DNA of 64,000 nucleotides, from positions 1-64,000 of the forward strand of contig JAIBBE010000223.1 in assembly GCA_019694835.1 (NCBI GenBank), written 5' to 3'. Shown in pieces: positions 23,289 to 32,030 of the stretch. Source of the DNA: Fimbriimonadaceae bacterium (GTDB lineage: Bacteria; Armatimonadota; Fimbriimonadia; Fimbriimonadales; Fimbriimonadaceae). A program made the translations under genes and the position numbers. Every line of letters begins with the position of its first letter. Position 1 is the stretch's first letter. The notes beneath the pieces are model-generated. The model worked only from the letters and a program-made list of their open reading frames with translations. It had not been told where the DNA came from and ran no database searches.

Positions 23289-24707
23289 TTATTTGTGGAT
23301 GGCGTGGCCGGCGGCGTCTTCGTAGGCTTCCAGCATCGCTTCGGCCATCGTCGGGTGGGCGTGGATGGTGTCGCACATATAGTCGAGAGTTGCTTCGAGC
23401 TTAATGGCGGTCACACCGGCGGCGATCATGTCGGTGACATGGGCTCCGATCATGTGAACACCAAGGACTTCTCCGTACTTCTTTTCGGCAACGATCTTCA
23501 CGAAACCGTCTTGCTCGGCGATGGCCATGGCTTTACCAAGCGGGCGGAAGTTGAATTTGCCTACCGTTACTTCGTAACCGGCAGTTTCGGCTTCGCTCTG
23601 GGTCATGCCAACACTGGAGACTTCGGGGACGGTGTAGACGCAGTTGGGAACGGCTTTGTAATCGAATTTTCTACTTGTGCCCTTCACCATATTCGTTACG
23701 GCGCAAATGGCTTCTGCGCTGGCAACGTGGGCGAGTTGGATGCGACCGGTTACATCACCGATTGCGTAGATGTTGGAGACGTGGGTCATGAGGGTGTCGT
23801 CCATCAGTTCGACGCCACGCTTGTGGGTCTTGACGCCGATCTTTTCGAGATTCATGCCGTCAATGTTGGCCTTGCGTCCGACGCCTAACAGGATAACTTG
23901 GACTTCAACTTCTTCGACCTCGACTCCGCGCTTGACGGTGCACTTCCAGCCTTTCTTGGTCTTCGTACACTTCTCAAGAGTTGCACCGGTCATGATCTTA
24001 ATGCCTTGGCGACCGAGCAGCTTGCCGAGTTCGACGCCGAGGTCGGAGTCCATCATTGGGATGACATTCGGCATCATTTCGACGCACGTTACCTTGGTGC
24101 CAAGGCCGTTGAAGACGTAGCTGAACTCCACGCCGACTGCGCCGCCACCGAGGACGAGCATGCTTTCGGGCACGAAGGGAGCGGTGACCGCGTCGTCGGA
24201 GGTCCACACGCCGTCATCGCGACCCGCGCCTTCGAGGCCGGGGATGTTCAGTCGGATGACGCTGGAACCCATCGCAAGGAGGAAGTTCTTGCCGGTCAGC
24301 TTCTGCTTTTTGCCGTCCTTCTCGACCTCGATGGTGTGGGGGTCGATGAACTTGGCGAAGCCTTCGACGTGCTTGACGTTGTTCTTCTTGAACAGCATGC
24401 CGATGCCGCCGCGCTGGGTCTGGACAATCTTGTCGCGACGTGCGCCGAACTTCTCGAAGTCCATGGAGACCTCGCCCTTCACGATAACGCCAAGCTGGTC
24501 GGCGTGCTGGACGTGCTGGAGTCGCTCAACGCTGGCGATCATGGCCTTGGAGGGAATGCATCCCCAGTTCAAACACGTTCCGCCGAGGTACTCCTTCTCA
24601 ACGCAGATGACGCTCGCGCCAAGCTGGGCCGCGCGAATCGCCCCGACGTACCCGCCGGGACCGGCTCCGATCACGATGATATCCGCGTCGAATTTTTCGT
24701 TTGCCAT
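23289..24707 (-). CDS. lpdA: Dihydrolipoyl dehydrogenase
   Basis: The E3 flavoprotein of 2-oxoacid dehydrogenase and glycine cleavage complexes, oxidising dihydrolipoamide with NAD+. Start at the ATG at 24707 (MANEKFDADIIVIGAGPGG), 472 residues, the usual length. The FAD-binding GAGPGGYVGAIRAAQLG, redox-active disulfide GGTCLNWGCIPSK, NAD-binding VLGGGAVGVEFSYVFNGLG, second FAD motif YAIGDVTGRIQLAHVAS, and the C-terminal interface HAHPTMAEAMLEAYEDAAG with the catalytic His-x4-Glu are all present. It is a single gene here, away from E1 and E2 genes. Confidence 0.97.
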   Translation of the reverse strand: MANEKFDADIIVIGAGPGGYVGAIRAAQLGASVICVEKEYLGGTCLNWGCIPSKAMIASVERLQHVQHADQLGVIVKGEVSMDFEKFGARRDKIVQTQRGGIGMLFKKNNVKHVEGFAKFIDPHTIEVEKDGKKQKLTGKNFLLAMGSSVIRLNIPGLEGAGRDDGVWTSDDAVTAPFVPESMLVLGGGAVGVEFSYVFNGLGTKVTCVEMMPNVIPMMDSDLGVELGKLLGRQGIKIMTGATLEKCTKTKKGWKCTVKRGVEVEEVEVQVILLGVGRKANIDGMNLEKIGVKTHKRGVELMDDTLMTHVSNIYAIGDVTGRIQLAHVASAEAICAVTNMVKGTSRKFDYKAVPNCVYTVPEVSSVGMTQSEAETAGYEVTVGKFNFRPLGKAMAIAEQDGFVKIVAEKKYGEVLGVHMIGAHVTDMIAAGVTAIKLEATLDYMCDTIHAHPTMAEAMLEAYEDAAGHAIHK

Positions 24708-24897
24708 GGGAAATGCTAGCTCCTGAATAGAGATTTCTGAAATTTGTCGAATGAGCGTTTCGATGGACGGAGGCAGGGCTACAGTCGGCCCAAAGGTTGG
24801 GCTTTGCGTTTTTTGACCGTCGGTGCTCATAGAAGGCATAGAGCGTCCGTCCTGACGCTGGCCGTATTGTACCGGGGAGCGGGTATGGGGTGGCGGC
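24708..24897. other. Upstream region of lpd
   Basis: Together with the repeat that follows, this makes a 407-bp stretch without a gene between lpd and the PrcA-like gene. The 190 bp next to lpd hold its leader; an in-frame extension of lpd to 24839 is open but its sequence is not like the enzyme family. I see no clear promoter, riboswitch or small gene. Confidence 0.4.
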
Positions 24898-25105
24898 GGA
24901 GCGCGGACTTCAGTCCGCCTCTGGGCTAAGGACTTCAGTCCGACTGACCCCCTAACGGAATTTTTGGGACTGCGAATGCGGAGTCCGGCCGTCGGACTGA
25001 AGCCTCGCGCTATGCGCCGCCACCCCCCTGGCTCCTCGGGAAGGAAAACAGGGAGCCAGGGGGACTGAAGTCCTTAGCCCAGAGGCGGACTGAAGTCCGC
25101 GCTCC
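24898..25105. repeat. Inverted-repeat element, family copy 2
   Basis: Two perfect 44-bp inverted arms (24898-24941 and 25062-25105) carry the same GACTTCAGTCC / GCCTCTGGG pattern as the copy at 11633. Inside are a 12-bp inverted pair CCCCCTGGCTCC (25024) with GGAGCCAGGGGG (25052), and a third, partial CGGACTGAAG unit near 24992. The element ends 9 bp before the stop codon of the PrcA-like gene and may fold into a long hairpin in its mRNA 3' end. Confidence 0.9.
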
Positions 25106-25114
25106 AGATTGCGG

Positions 25115-25798
25115 TTACACCTCGAGGACTCGGAACCGGTTCTCGCCTTTTGGATGGCGCTCCAGCAATGTGGCCTCGGGAGTGAGGTTTTCGGTGAGCG
25201 CCTCGAAGTCCTTCTCGCCGGTCGGATCCATGGCCTTTGCCCAGATGGGCTTGAGGGCGGCGAGGGCGGCTTTGACGGTCAGCTTAGTGCGGTCGAGTTC
25301 AGCGAAGGCCTTCTTGATTTCGGCAGCACCTTCCTCTGAACCAACCAGATAGGCGGCACCTTGGCGGACGCTGTAGTCCCCATCGTAGTCGAGGATGTAG
25401 TAGCTGTCCTTCTCGGCGTCGTCCTCAACCTCGGCGAATAGCGAGCGGGCGACGAAGGGGACGGTGTTGAAGTCGGCGAACGCGCGCTTGAGCGGGTTGC
25501 TGAGGGCGGCTACCACGCGCTGGATGGTCACATCTTCTTCGCTGCGCTGATAGCCTTCCTGATGCGTGAAATCGATGGCAGCGACGCGGAGTGACTCGAC
25601 GTCGGATTGCTGGCCGATCGCGCTGTAGAGCAGGCGGTCGTAGATCTCGAACAGCTTGCGGGCCTGACGACGGACCGTGAACGCGACGATGCCTTCTTCG
25701 ATGGAGAGAACGAGCACCGGTGCGCCCGAGGCGAGTCGCGATTCGACGTATTGGGCCCGGTGGCCAATCCCTTCCTGCCAGTCATAGGGTGAGAGCAT
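25115..25798 (-). CDS. prcA: Proteasome alpha-type subunit (PrcA-like)
   Basis: A 227-residue protein that follows actinobacterial PrcA from end to end. The N-terminal helix YDWQEGIGHRAQYVESRLASG leads into strand APVLVLSIEEGIVAFT, then ARKLFEIYDRLLYSAIGQQSDVESLRVAAI split as the helix-strand pair equivalent to the PrcA '[23 protein letters not shown]' region, then RSEEDVTIQRVVAAL, a strand FVARSLFAEV, and YYILDYDGDYS. There is no N-terminal catalytic threonine, as expected for alpha subunits, which form the gate rings of the 20S core. No beta subunit is in the window. The likely partner is the Mpa-like ATPase at 19813. Confidence 0.75.
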   Translation of the reverse strand: MLSPYDWQEGIGHRAQYVESRLASGAPVLVLSIEEGIVAFTVRRQARKLFEIYDRLLYSAIGQQSDVESLRVAAIDFTHQEGYQRSEEDVTIQRVVAALSNPLKRAFADFNTVPFVARSLFAEVEDDAEKDSYYILDYDGDYSVRQGAAYLVGSEEGAAEIKKAFAELDRTKLTVKAALAALKPIWAKAMDPTGEKDFEALTENLTPEATLLERHPKGENRFRVLEV

Positions 25799-25861
25799 CT
25801 ATGACGGTTATACTCCCGGGCGGGCCGAATCGGCGGCGCTGGCCCGTTCGTCTTGGCTCTC

Positions 25862-26305
25862 GTGAATCGTCGAATCATCTATCGGTTCGCCTTCATTGGC
25901 ATCGCGTTCGTCTTTCTGGTCTTGTTCGGGACGCATGTCGTCATGACCCGCTTTTTCGAACAACCACAGAAGCCGGGGGAGTATGGCGATATGTTCGGGG
26001 TTGCCGACGCGATCTTCTCCGGGCTGGCGCTAACCGCGGCGTTCATCACTCTATGGCTGCAGGGTGACGAGATTCGGCGGACGCTGAAGGACCACCGCGA
26101 GGCGATCGAACTGCAGGCGTTGGCGTCGCTCAACGACGCAGTGCGCGCGGCAGTATCGGAAGGCGACACGTCCAGCTATGAGTTCCACGGCAAGACTTAC
26201 ACGGCGGCGGAACTCCAGCAGGTCTTGCTCAAGCGGCTGATCGATGACTACGGCGTGATCGCCGATGCGCGCACGGTACGGAAGCTAGCGGCCAAACAGG
26301 AATAG
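25862..26305 (+). CDS. Small two-span membrane protein, hypothetical
   Basis: A GTG at 25862 gives about 147 residues (MNRRIIYRFAFIG); a TTG three codons earlier is also possible. Two membrane helices (about residues 5-30 and 48-68) are followed by a cytoplasmic coiled-coil-like region (DEIRRTLKDHREAIELQALASL) and a short C-terminal domain. The pattern of two N-terminal spans then a 'DEIRRTLKDHREAIELQ' helix is seen in several uncharacterised bacterial membrane proteins. It is divergent from the PrcA-like gene, with 63 bp between starts, so they may share a control region. Its end overlaps the convergent esterase gene by 21 bp. Confidence 0.65.
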   Translation: MNRRIIYRFAFIGIAFVFLVLFGTHVVMTRFFEQPQKPGEYGDMFGVADAIFSGLALTAAFITLWLQGDEIRRTLKDHREAIELQALASLNDAVRAAVSEGDTSSYEFHGKTYTAAELQQVLLKRLIDDYGVIADARTVRKLAAKQE

Positions 26306-27109
26306 GAGGATCGCCCCCATCCGCCGTGCCCAGGCGTCTTCGTTGTGCTGTGCGTTGGCCTCCTCAACGTACGCGAAGTCGCCCTTGCCCCATCCCTTGG
26401 CGACCATTGCATCGCGCAACGCCCGTGCATCTTCGAGTGCTCCCGGGCCTTCGGAGGCACCCATGTCGAGCCAGATTTTGACCGGCAGCTTGGACTTGAG
26501 ATCGTTCACGCGCTTGACCATGACGCGGTTATCCCACCAAACGCTGGGCGAGACAACGGCGGCTTTTCCGAACTTGTCGGACCGAGTCAGGGCGAGGTGG
26601 AGCGAGAGGATGCCGCCGAAAGACGAGCCCGCCACCGCGGTGTATTTCGGCCCGCGCTTCGTGCGGTAGGTTCGGTCAATGAACGGCATGATCTCATCGG
26701 CGAGCATCTTTCCGTAGAGGTCCGCCTTGCCGCCCGTTCCACGCACTCGCGTTGGGAGAAACTCGTTGCCTCGCTCCATGCCGGCATTGTCGATTCCGAC
26801 GACGATGATCGGCTCAATCAGACCCGCGTTGATGAGTGCCTCGGCGGTCTCGTCAACGCGCCACTCCTTGTTCGGGATGAAGCTGGTCATTCCATCGAAC
26901 AAGTTTTGGCCATCATGCATATACAAAACCGAGTAGTGACGCTTGGACTCGTCGTTGTAGCGCGGGGGGAGATAGACGGTCAGCGTGCGTTTGTTGCCGA
27001 GGGCGGCAGATTCGAATTCGCGGTGATAGCGGATGTCGCCAGTCGTTGAGGCGCGGCGTTCTTCTTGGACTGGGGAGTTGAAGAGCAGGCTGAGAAGGAC
27101 GCTGGTCAT
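26285..27109 (-). CDS. Esterase of the enterochelin-esterase/esterase D-like family
   Basis: A 274-residue alpha/beta hydrolase. A short hydrophobic N-terminus (MTSVLLSLLFNSPVQ) may be a weak signal peptide. The family shows in RTLTVYLPPRYNDESKRHYSVLYMHDGQNLFDG (split here by a loop), IIVVGIDN, YRTKRGPKYTAVAGSSFGG, whose Ser is the nucleophile, and the late QHNEDAW, whose His completes the triad; the Asp is likely in LDMGASEG. Such enzymes cleave ester bonds of siderophores or carbohydrates; the substrate cannot be told. It stands alone on the minus strand, upstream of the divergent pseudopilin gene. Confidence 0.88.
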   Translation of the reverse strand: MTSVLLSLLFNSPVQEERRASTTGDIRYHREFESAALGNKRTLTVYLPPRYNDESKRHYSVLYMHDGQNLFDGMTSFIPNKEWRVDETAEALINAGLIEPIIVVGIDNAGMERGNEFLPTRVRGTGGKADLYGKMLADEIMPFIDRTYRTKRGPKYTAVAGSSFGGILSLHLALTRSDKFGKAAVVSPSVWWDNRVMVKRVNDLKSKLPVKIWLDMGASEGPGALEDARALRDAMVAKGWGKGDFAYVEEANAQHNEDAWARRMGAILLFLFGR

Positions 27110-27224
27110 GACCGTGATTCTAACAAAGATCGAACCTTTGGCACAAAACCCGCGGTCGTTCGTATTGAATTGCCGGAAAGTGGCGTTACAATGTTACGGG
27201 CAATTGGCCACCAGTGAATTGATC

Positions 27225-28022
27225 ATGACTTTATCTCGCACCCGGACCAGAGCGTTCACGCTCATCGAACTCCTCGTCGTCATCGCGATCATCGCAATCC
27301 TCGCCGCGATTCTCTTCCCTGTCTTTGCACAGGCCAAGGAAGCGGCCAAGAAGACCAAAGCGCTCGCTCAGATGCAGCAGCTTTCTCTGTCAGTGTTCAT
27401 GTACGCGACCGACTACGATGACATGTTCATCCCGTCCACGAACTACGACGCGCCGACAACTGATCCCAACCGAATTTGGACTCCGCCGCTGTTCCCGTAC
27501 GTGAAGAGCAAGGACATTTTCGTTTCTCCGGCGGCGAACGACAGCAAGTACGCGGAAGACTGGGGAACCAGGAATCAGCAGAGCCTGGGCCTGAACGGAA
27601 CCACCGCCATCGACAGCTCGGCGGCTGGTTGTGCGGACTTTTCGACGCTTGCTGGCTGTGAAGGCTGGAAAGGTGCGGCTTCGATGAGCCAGATGGAAGA
27701 AGTAACCCGTGTAGGCCTCTTCGCCGAGACTCCGAACGGCCCGCTTGCGAACAAGTATCGCGGCTACGTCATCTCGGGTGACAATGGCACGCTGGATACC
27801 GTTGACGTCACCAAGTCGACCCCGCTCGTCGCAGACCGTGACCTCGTTGCTGAACTCGGCGCGACTCGGACTCCGGCTCAGCTCAAGCCGATCTATGCTC
27901 GCTACAGCAAGACGGGCAAGGACGATGGCGTGACGCCGGTCATCTTCGGTGACGGCCATGCCAAGCATTTCAGCGCCAAGACACTCAAGACTCCGGGAAA
28001 AGTCATTTGGCGATTCCGGTAG
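27225..28022 (+). CDS. Type IV pseudopilin-like protein with prepilin signal (DUF1559-like)
   Basis: Start at the ATG at 27225 (265 residues). The N-terminus is a class III prepilin signal: TLSRTRTRAFTLIELLVVIA, with the +5 Glu, then IAILAAILFPVFAQAKEAAK. The rest is a soluble domain with the H-x-G type C-terminus FGDGHAKHFSAKTL, as in the H-X9-DG pseudopilins that are abundant in Planctomycetes and Armatimonadota. The peptidase that would process it is not in the window. It is probably assembled into a type II secretion or pilus-like structure, or just anchored in the membrane. A strong terminator follows. Confidence 0.92.
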   Translation: MTLSRTRTRAFTLIELLVVIAIIAILAAILFPVFAQAKEAAKKTKALAQMQQLSLSVFMYATDYDDMFIPSTNYDAPTTDPNRIWTPPLFPYVKSKDIFVSPAANDSKYAEDWGTRNQQSLGLNGTTAIDSSAAGCADFSTLAGCEGWKGAASMSQMEEVTRVGLFAETPNGPLANKYRGYVISGDNGTLDTVDVTKSTPLVADRDLVAELGATRTPAQLKPIYARYSKTGKDDGVTPVIFGDGHAKHFSAKTLKTPGKVIWRFR

Positions 28023-28042
28023 CGGCAATTCTGTTAGCAGAG

Positions 28043-28071
28043 AGCCCGCCACGAAAGTGGCGGGCTTTTTT
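28043..28071 (+). terminator. Rho-independent terminator after the pseudopilin gene
   Basis: AGCCCGCCAC-GAAA-GTGGCGGGCT followed by TTTTT: a 10-bp perfect stem with a GNRA-type tetraloop, 21 bp after the stop. Confidence 0.95.
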
Positions 28072-28207
28072 GTAGCTTGAGACCGAAAAAGTTGCCTTCA
28101 AGGAGGAACGTCTGGGGAGGCTGAAGCGTCTTGGCTCTTTGGCAGCGTGTGAATTCGAAGCCCTCCAGTTCGGAGATGAACATGCCAAGAGGTAAAGTAG
28201 GAATACC

Positions 28208-29677
28208 ATGAAGTCTAAATGGTGGTGGGTGTTATTGGTGATGATCGCTTTTCCGGTCTCGGCCTATTTGTTGGCCGGAACCATGGAGAAGCGCTACACG
28301 GCTTCGATGCGTTTGCTGGTGGCAAACAGCACGCGTACATCCGACTTTCCAACACCATATTCCTCGATCGACGACATCGTGCAGTTTGCGGGTCCCCGTT
28401 CGGCTCAGTCGCAGGTCGACGTTTTGACGGGAAGCAACGTTCTCATCGACGCGATTGAGCGCACGGCTCGGAAGTACCCGAAGGCTTTCGGAGGGCGAAA
28501 CATTGGTGAGCAGTACTCAGACCTCGTGCGCCGCCTCTCGTTCGATACCTCTCAGTTTTCCGACGTCATCACGCTTCGCGTCACGATGAGCGACCCCAAC
28601 ATCGCCGCCGATACGGCGAACAACATTGGCTTTGCATTCATTGAGTTCAACGAGAAGATGGCGGCCGAGAGTGGAAACGCTGCGATTAAGGCGATTCAGG
28701 CTTCGATCGATCCCGTCAAGAAGCGAATGGCAGAAATCGACGACGAAATCGCCAAGGTCAAATCGGAGGCTGGCGTCGCTGACTTCTTGGCTTCGATTTC
28801 AGCCGATGCCAACACCAGGGCGAATATCGACCAGAGTCTGAGCAACCTGAAATCGAACTGGGAAGGCGCGAAGTCCGAACTTGCGACCGCTGAGGCTGCA
28901 CTCAATCGGATGGATAAGGAGATTAAATCTTCGCGAACCATGCAGGCCAACCCCGTCATCCAGTCGATCGACGTCGATCTCGCCAAGCTCGAGGCGCAAA
29001 AGAGTGGCTTGCTGGCGCAGTACACCGACGAGAACGACAAGGTTCGAGAAGTCGATAGCCAAATCAAAGTGCTGCGCGAGAAGCGGGACGCCATGAAGGA
29101 GCAGATCGATGCCCAAAGCGTGACCCAGGTCAACCCGAATCGATCTCAGCAAGAACTCGTCGTCGCCGGGCTCAGAGCAAAGGAAAGTGCATTGGGCAGT
29201 CAGGTGCGAGAACTCCAAACTGCCGCCGACCGATATGACGAGATCCAGAAGAAGTATCCGGAACTGGACAAGAAGATCAAGGCTTTGGAGCGCCAGCGAC
29301 TGTCTGCCGAAGCAAGCTACCAGCAGCTTCAACAACGGCTCGACCTCATCGAGTCCACCGGTCGCGGGCGTCAGTCAAGCGCTCGAATCGTTTCCACGGC
29401 AATTCCGCCCGTAGGTAGCCCGTCCTTCCCCGATACCCGACTCTTCATCTTCTTCGGAATCGGCTTGGGTGTCGTGGTGTCAGCTTTCATCCTGATGCCG
29501 AAAGGCGATGTCGATGTGTACGGCGAATACAAACCGCAGGGCAAGGGCATGGGACAGCGACGCAGCCAAGCGGTCGCCGGCCGCAATCTGCCCGCCAAAC
29601 CCAAGCCTCCGACGGAGGGTCAAGCGAATGGCGATGCGCCGACGAACGGCGACGATACCCCTCCCGCCTCCAGCTAG
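28208..29677 (+). CDS. Wzz/GumC-type polysaccharide chain-length protein
   Basis: A 489-residue inner-membrane protein of the polysaccharide co-polymerase type. One N-terminal membrane helix (WWWVLLVMIAFPVSAYLLAG), a periplasmic alpha/beta start (RYTASMRLLVANS), a long coiled coil (about residues 155-395), and a second helix (LFIFFGIGLGVVVSAFILM) just after the family PPVGSPSFPDTR segment. A tail of 60 polar residues follows, without a BY-kinase domain, so any tyrosine kinase is encoded elsewhere. The next gene, 9 bp on, is an O-antigen ligase-like protein, which fits joint work in export and length control of a surface polysaccharide. Confidence 0.88.
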   Translation: MKSKWWWVLLVMIAFPVSAYLLAGTMEKRYTASMRLLVANSTRTSDFPTPYSSIDDIVQFAGPRSAQSQVDVLTGSNVLIDAIERTARKYPKAFGGRNIGEQYSDLVRRLSFDTSQFSDVITLRVTMSDPNIAADTANNIGFAFIEFNEKMAAESGNAAIKAIQASIDPVKKRMAEIDDEIAKVKSEAGVADFLASISADANTRANIDQSLSNLKSNWEGAKSELATAEAALNRMDKEIKSSRTMQANPVIQSIDVDLAKLEAQKSGLLAQYTDENDKVREVDSQIKVLREKRDAMKEQIDAQSVTQVNPNRSQQELVVAGLRAKESALGSQVRELQTAADRYDEIQKKYPELDKKIKALERQRLSAEASYQQLQQRLDLIESTGRGRQSSARIVSTAIPPVGSPSFPDTRLFIFFGIGLGVVVSAFILMPKGDVDVYGEYKPQGKGMGQRRSQAVAGRNLPAKPKPPTEGQANGDAPTNGDDTPPASS

Positions 29678-29686
29678 CTGCCTTTC

Positions 29687-31102
29687 ATGAGCGCTGAAGA
29701 CAAGAAGCAGGGAACCAGTCTCCTGGGTCGGCTCAAATGGCCGACCCGGGAGTCTGTTTATCGCTACTTGATCATGGCGTTCATCCCGCTGATGATCATC
29801 ATCACGCTCTTTCCGGCGAACCTCACGGCTCGAATTCCGTGGGCACCGCCCCCCGTTTTCGTTCTGAGCGGGATGATTGTTATGGGAGCGTTTCTCATCG
29901 CCGGGCCTCGAGTTTTGGGTCGGACGGCTCTGGACTGGATCTTTCTGGCGTGGTTCCTTCTTTCGTTGGGCAGTTACTTCAACATGGCGTACTCGCTCAA
30001 TCGAATCGTTCGAGAGAACGACTTCATCAACTTCAGTCTCTTCTTGTTCCCGGCCTGGGCTGCTTACCGCGCGCTTTACGCCATGACGATGATGCACGCC
30101 AAGGTCGCGGTCAACACGCTCCTGATCTCGCTTGGAGGGTGCCTTCTGGGCACCGCATTCCTCGGCATTCTTCAGGCTGAGGGACCTCTCCGAGAGTGGG
30201 CAACCGACTTCGCTTTCAAGTACGGTGCGGGTTCGACCAACATCCTCTTTGGAGCCTCGGAACTCGTGAGCCGTCCAACCTCCGTTTTTGGTGGGCCTAA
30301 CATCTTTGGTTTCGTCAACACGATCGGAGCCGCGATTTGCTGCGGGACGGCCCTGGCGATGGGGAAGCGACTCAAGGAGTGGCAAGCGCTGGTCGCTCTT
30401 GGCGCCCTCGCCGTCTTCGCTTACGCCAATGTGAACTCCCAAACGAGGAGTTCGGTGACTCTGATTGCGCTGCTGGGGCTCGCGGTGATGGTCCTCATCG
30501 TCCGCACGGGCAAGGTGCGCGTCATGGCGGTTGCGGGTTTGGCTTTCGTGCTCGTGCTCATCGGGATGGTGGCGACGGCGCGTTCGGGCAACTACTCCTA
30601 CCTGACCAGCATTTTTGAAACGGGGTTCGAAGGCGACGTTTCGTACCAGTTGCGCGCCGAATCAGCGGGTAAGGTCAGCATGCTCGCTCCCGATATTGCG
30701 CAGCTTGGTGCGGGCCAGGACCAGTTCGCTCAATCCCTGAATACGAGCTACGACTACTTCGCCCAGGGCAACAACGCGGCGGACAATGCCTTCGTTTTCG
30801 CGTTCTTCGTACTCGGTGTGCCGGGCGTCGTCCACGTGATCCTTTTGCACTTCTTTGCCATCTGGATGGTGCTCCGTCTCAAGATCGATGGTGAAGGGTT
30901 TATTGCGCGCCTAAAATATTGCGCTGCTATCATCATCACCTTGTTCATTGTCGTAACGCCTGTGGCGATTCGCCACGCGAAGCTCGAGACTTTTATCTTC
31001 TTCGTCATGGTCTTGGGACCAGTGGGGGCCCTCGTCAATATGCAGAATCGAATGGCGCGGCAACGGGCTCGGGAAGCGGCTCTAAGTCGGGCCTCCAGCT
31101 AA
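29687..31102 (+). CDS. O-antigen ligase/polymerase-family membrane protein
   Basis: A 471-residue protein with about twelve membrane helices. A periplasmic loop region between the later spans (about residues 290-365) contains NYSYLTSIFETGFEGDVSYQ and GAGQDQFAQ, and the helix pair around NSQTRSSVTLIALLG resembles the Wzy_C core, where an Arg-Ser pair is typical. Such proteins join or polymerise lipid-linked polysaccharide units on the periplasmic face. It is 9 bp after the Wzz-like gene and 1 bp before a lipid kinase gene, so the cluster is one operon. Ligase versus polymerase cannot be decided. Confidence 0.8.
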   Translation: MSAEDKKQGTSLLGRLKWPTRESVYRYLIMAFIPLMIIITLFPANLTARIPWAPPPVFVLSGMIVMGAFLIAGPRVLGRTALDWIFLAWFLLSLGSYFNMAYSLNRIVRENDFINFSLFLFPAWAAYRALYAMTMMHAKVAVNTLLISLGGCLLGTAFLGILQAEGPLREWATDFAFKYGAGSTNILFGASELVSRPTSVFGGPNIFGFVNTIGAAICCGTALAMGKRLKEWQALVALGALAVFAYANVNSQTRSSVTLIALLGLAVMVLIVRTGKVRVMAVAGLAFVLVLIGMVATARSGNYSYLTSIFETGFEGDVSYQLRAESAGKVSMLAPDIAQLGAGQDQFAQSLNTSYDYFAQGNNAADNAFVFAFFVLGVPGVVHVILLHFFAIWMVLRLKIDGEGFIARLKYCAAIIITLFIVVTPVAIRHAKLETFIFFVMVLGPVGALVNMQNRMARQRAREAALSRASS

Positions 31103-31103
31103 G

Positions 31104-32030
31104 GTGCGTTCCGCCTGTCTTTACGTCAACGCCAGATCTCGGAGCGGAAGAGCCTGGTTTGAAGAGGCTCAAGGCGAACTCGTTCGGCAGGGATTTCACG
31201 TCACAGAAGCGCTGGCGGGGAAGGTTGGCGCCCTTCGCGAAAGTGTGCGCTTGGCCGTGGCTAGAAAAGAGCAACGAATAATTCTTGGGGGTGGCGATGG
31301 AACATTCTCGGCGCTTGCACCTCTGCTGGTCGGCTCCCATACGACCCTCGGGATTCTGCCGTTGGGCACTGGAAACGCGTTGTCCCGGGACCTGGAGATC
31401 CCTGGAGACCTGTCGGGAGCCTGTTCGGTCATCGCAACGGGTGCGGTACGAGCCATCGACATGGGCTTCGTTGGCGACCATCACTTCTTGAACGTCGCGA
31501 CGATCGGGCTCAGCACGGAAATCGCTCGACAACTCGATCCGAACGCCAAGCGCGTCTTGGGTAGGGCGGCATACGCGATCGCCCTCCTCAAAGGTTTGGG
31601 GGTCATGCAGCCATTTCAGGTCGAACTCATCCTTGATGGCGAGACGCACTCTTTTCGAAGCCTGCAAGTCGTGATTGGAAATGGGCGCTTCCACGGAGGC
31701 CCTTTCCTCCTGGCACCCGAAGCAGATATAGACACCGGCTATCTCGAAGTTTACGGCCTTGCTTCCGACAGGAAGTGGGCTCTCTGGAATCTCGCCTGGA
31801 AGCTGCTGCGCGGCAATCAGTCTCAACTCGACAACGTCGTTGCTCGGCGGGTTCGTGGAGGGCATATCGCAACGCGACCCAGGCGGAGGGTGACAGTCGA
31901 TGGCGAACGTGGACCCCAGACGCCGGTTCGGTTCGGCATTCGCCCCGGCGCCCTCCGCGTCTACGTACCCACACGAAATGGCCCAAAATCTGCAGGGAAA
32001 GGTAGCGATGGCAATGAAGGAGACCTCTGA
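31104..32030 (+). CDS. Diacylglycerol/sphingosine kinase-family lipid kinase
   Basis: A 308-residue protein, GTG start at 31104, immediately after the O-antigen ligase-like gene. The nucleotide-binding motif IILGGGDGTFSALAPLL and the substrate loop ILPLGTGNALSRDLEIP are those of the DagK/YegS family, and the second domain shows FLNVATIGLSTEIA and LAPEADIDTGYLEVY. These soluble or peripheral enzymes phosphorylate diacylglycerol or related lipids with ATP. In this operon it may recycle the lipid released from a polysaccharide carrier or modify an envelope lipid. The C-terminal 20 residues overlap the methyltransferase gene. Confidence 0.88.
   Translation: MRSACLYVNARSRSGRAWFEEAQGELVRQGFHVTEALAGKVGALRESVRLAVARKEQRIILGGGDGTFSALAPLLVGSHTTLGILPLGTGNALSRDLEIPGDLSGACSVIATGAVRAIDMGFVGDHHFLNVATIGLSTEIARQLDPNAKRVLGRAAYAIALLKGLGVMQPFQVELILDGETHSFRSLQVVIGNGRFHGGPFLLAPEADIDTGYLEVYGLASDRKWALWNLAWKLLRGNQSQLDNVVARRVRGGHIATRPRRRVTVDGERGPQTPVRFGIRPGALRVYVPTRNGPKSAGKGSDGNEGDL

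Noticed and set aside
29480..30442. 320-residue Arg/Glu-rich open frame on the minus strand
   Set aside because: Antisense shadow of the Wzz-like and O-antigen ligase-like genes; the charged low-complexity translation is typical of the complement of membrane-protein codons.
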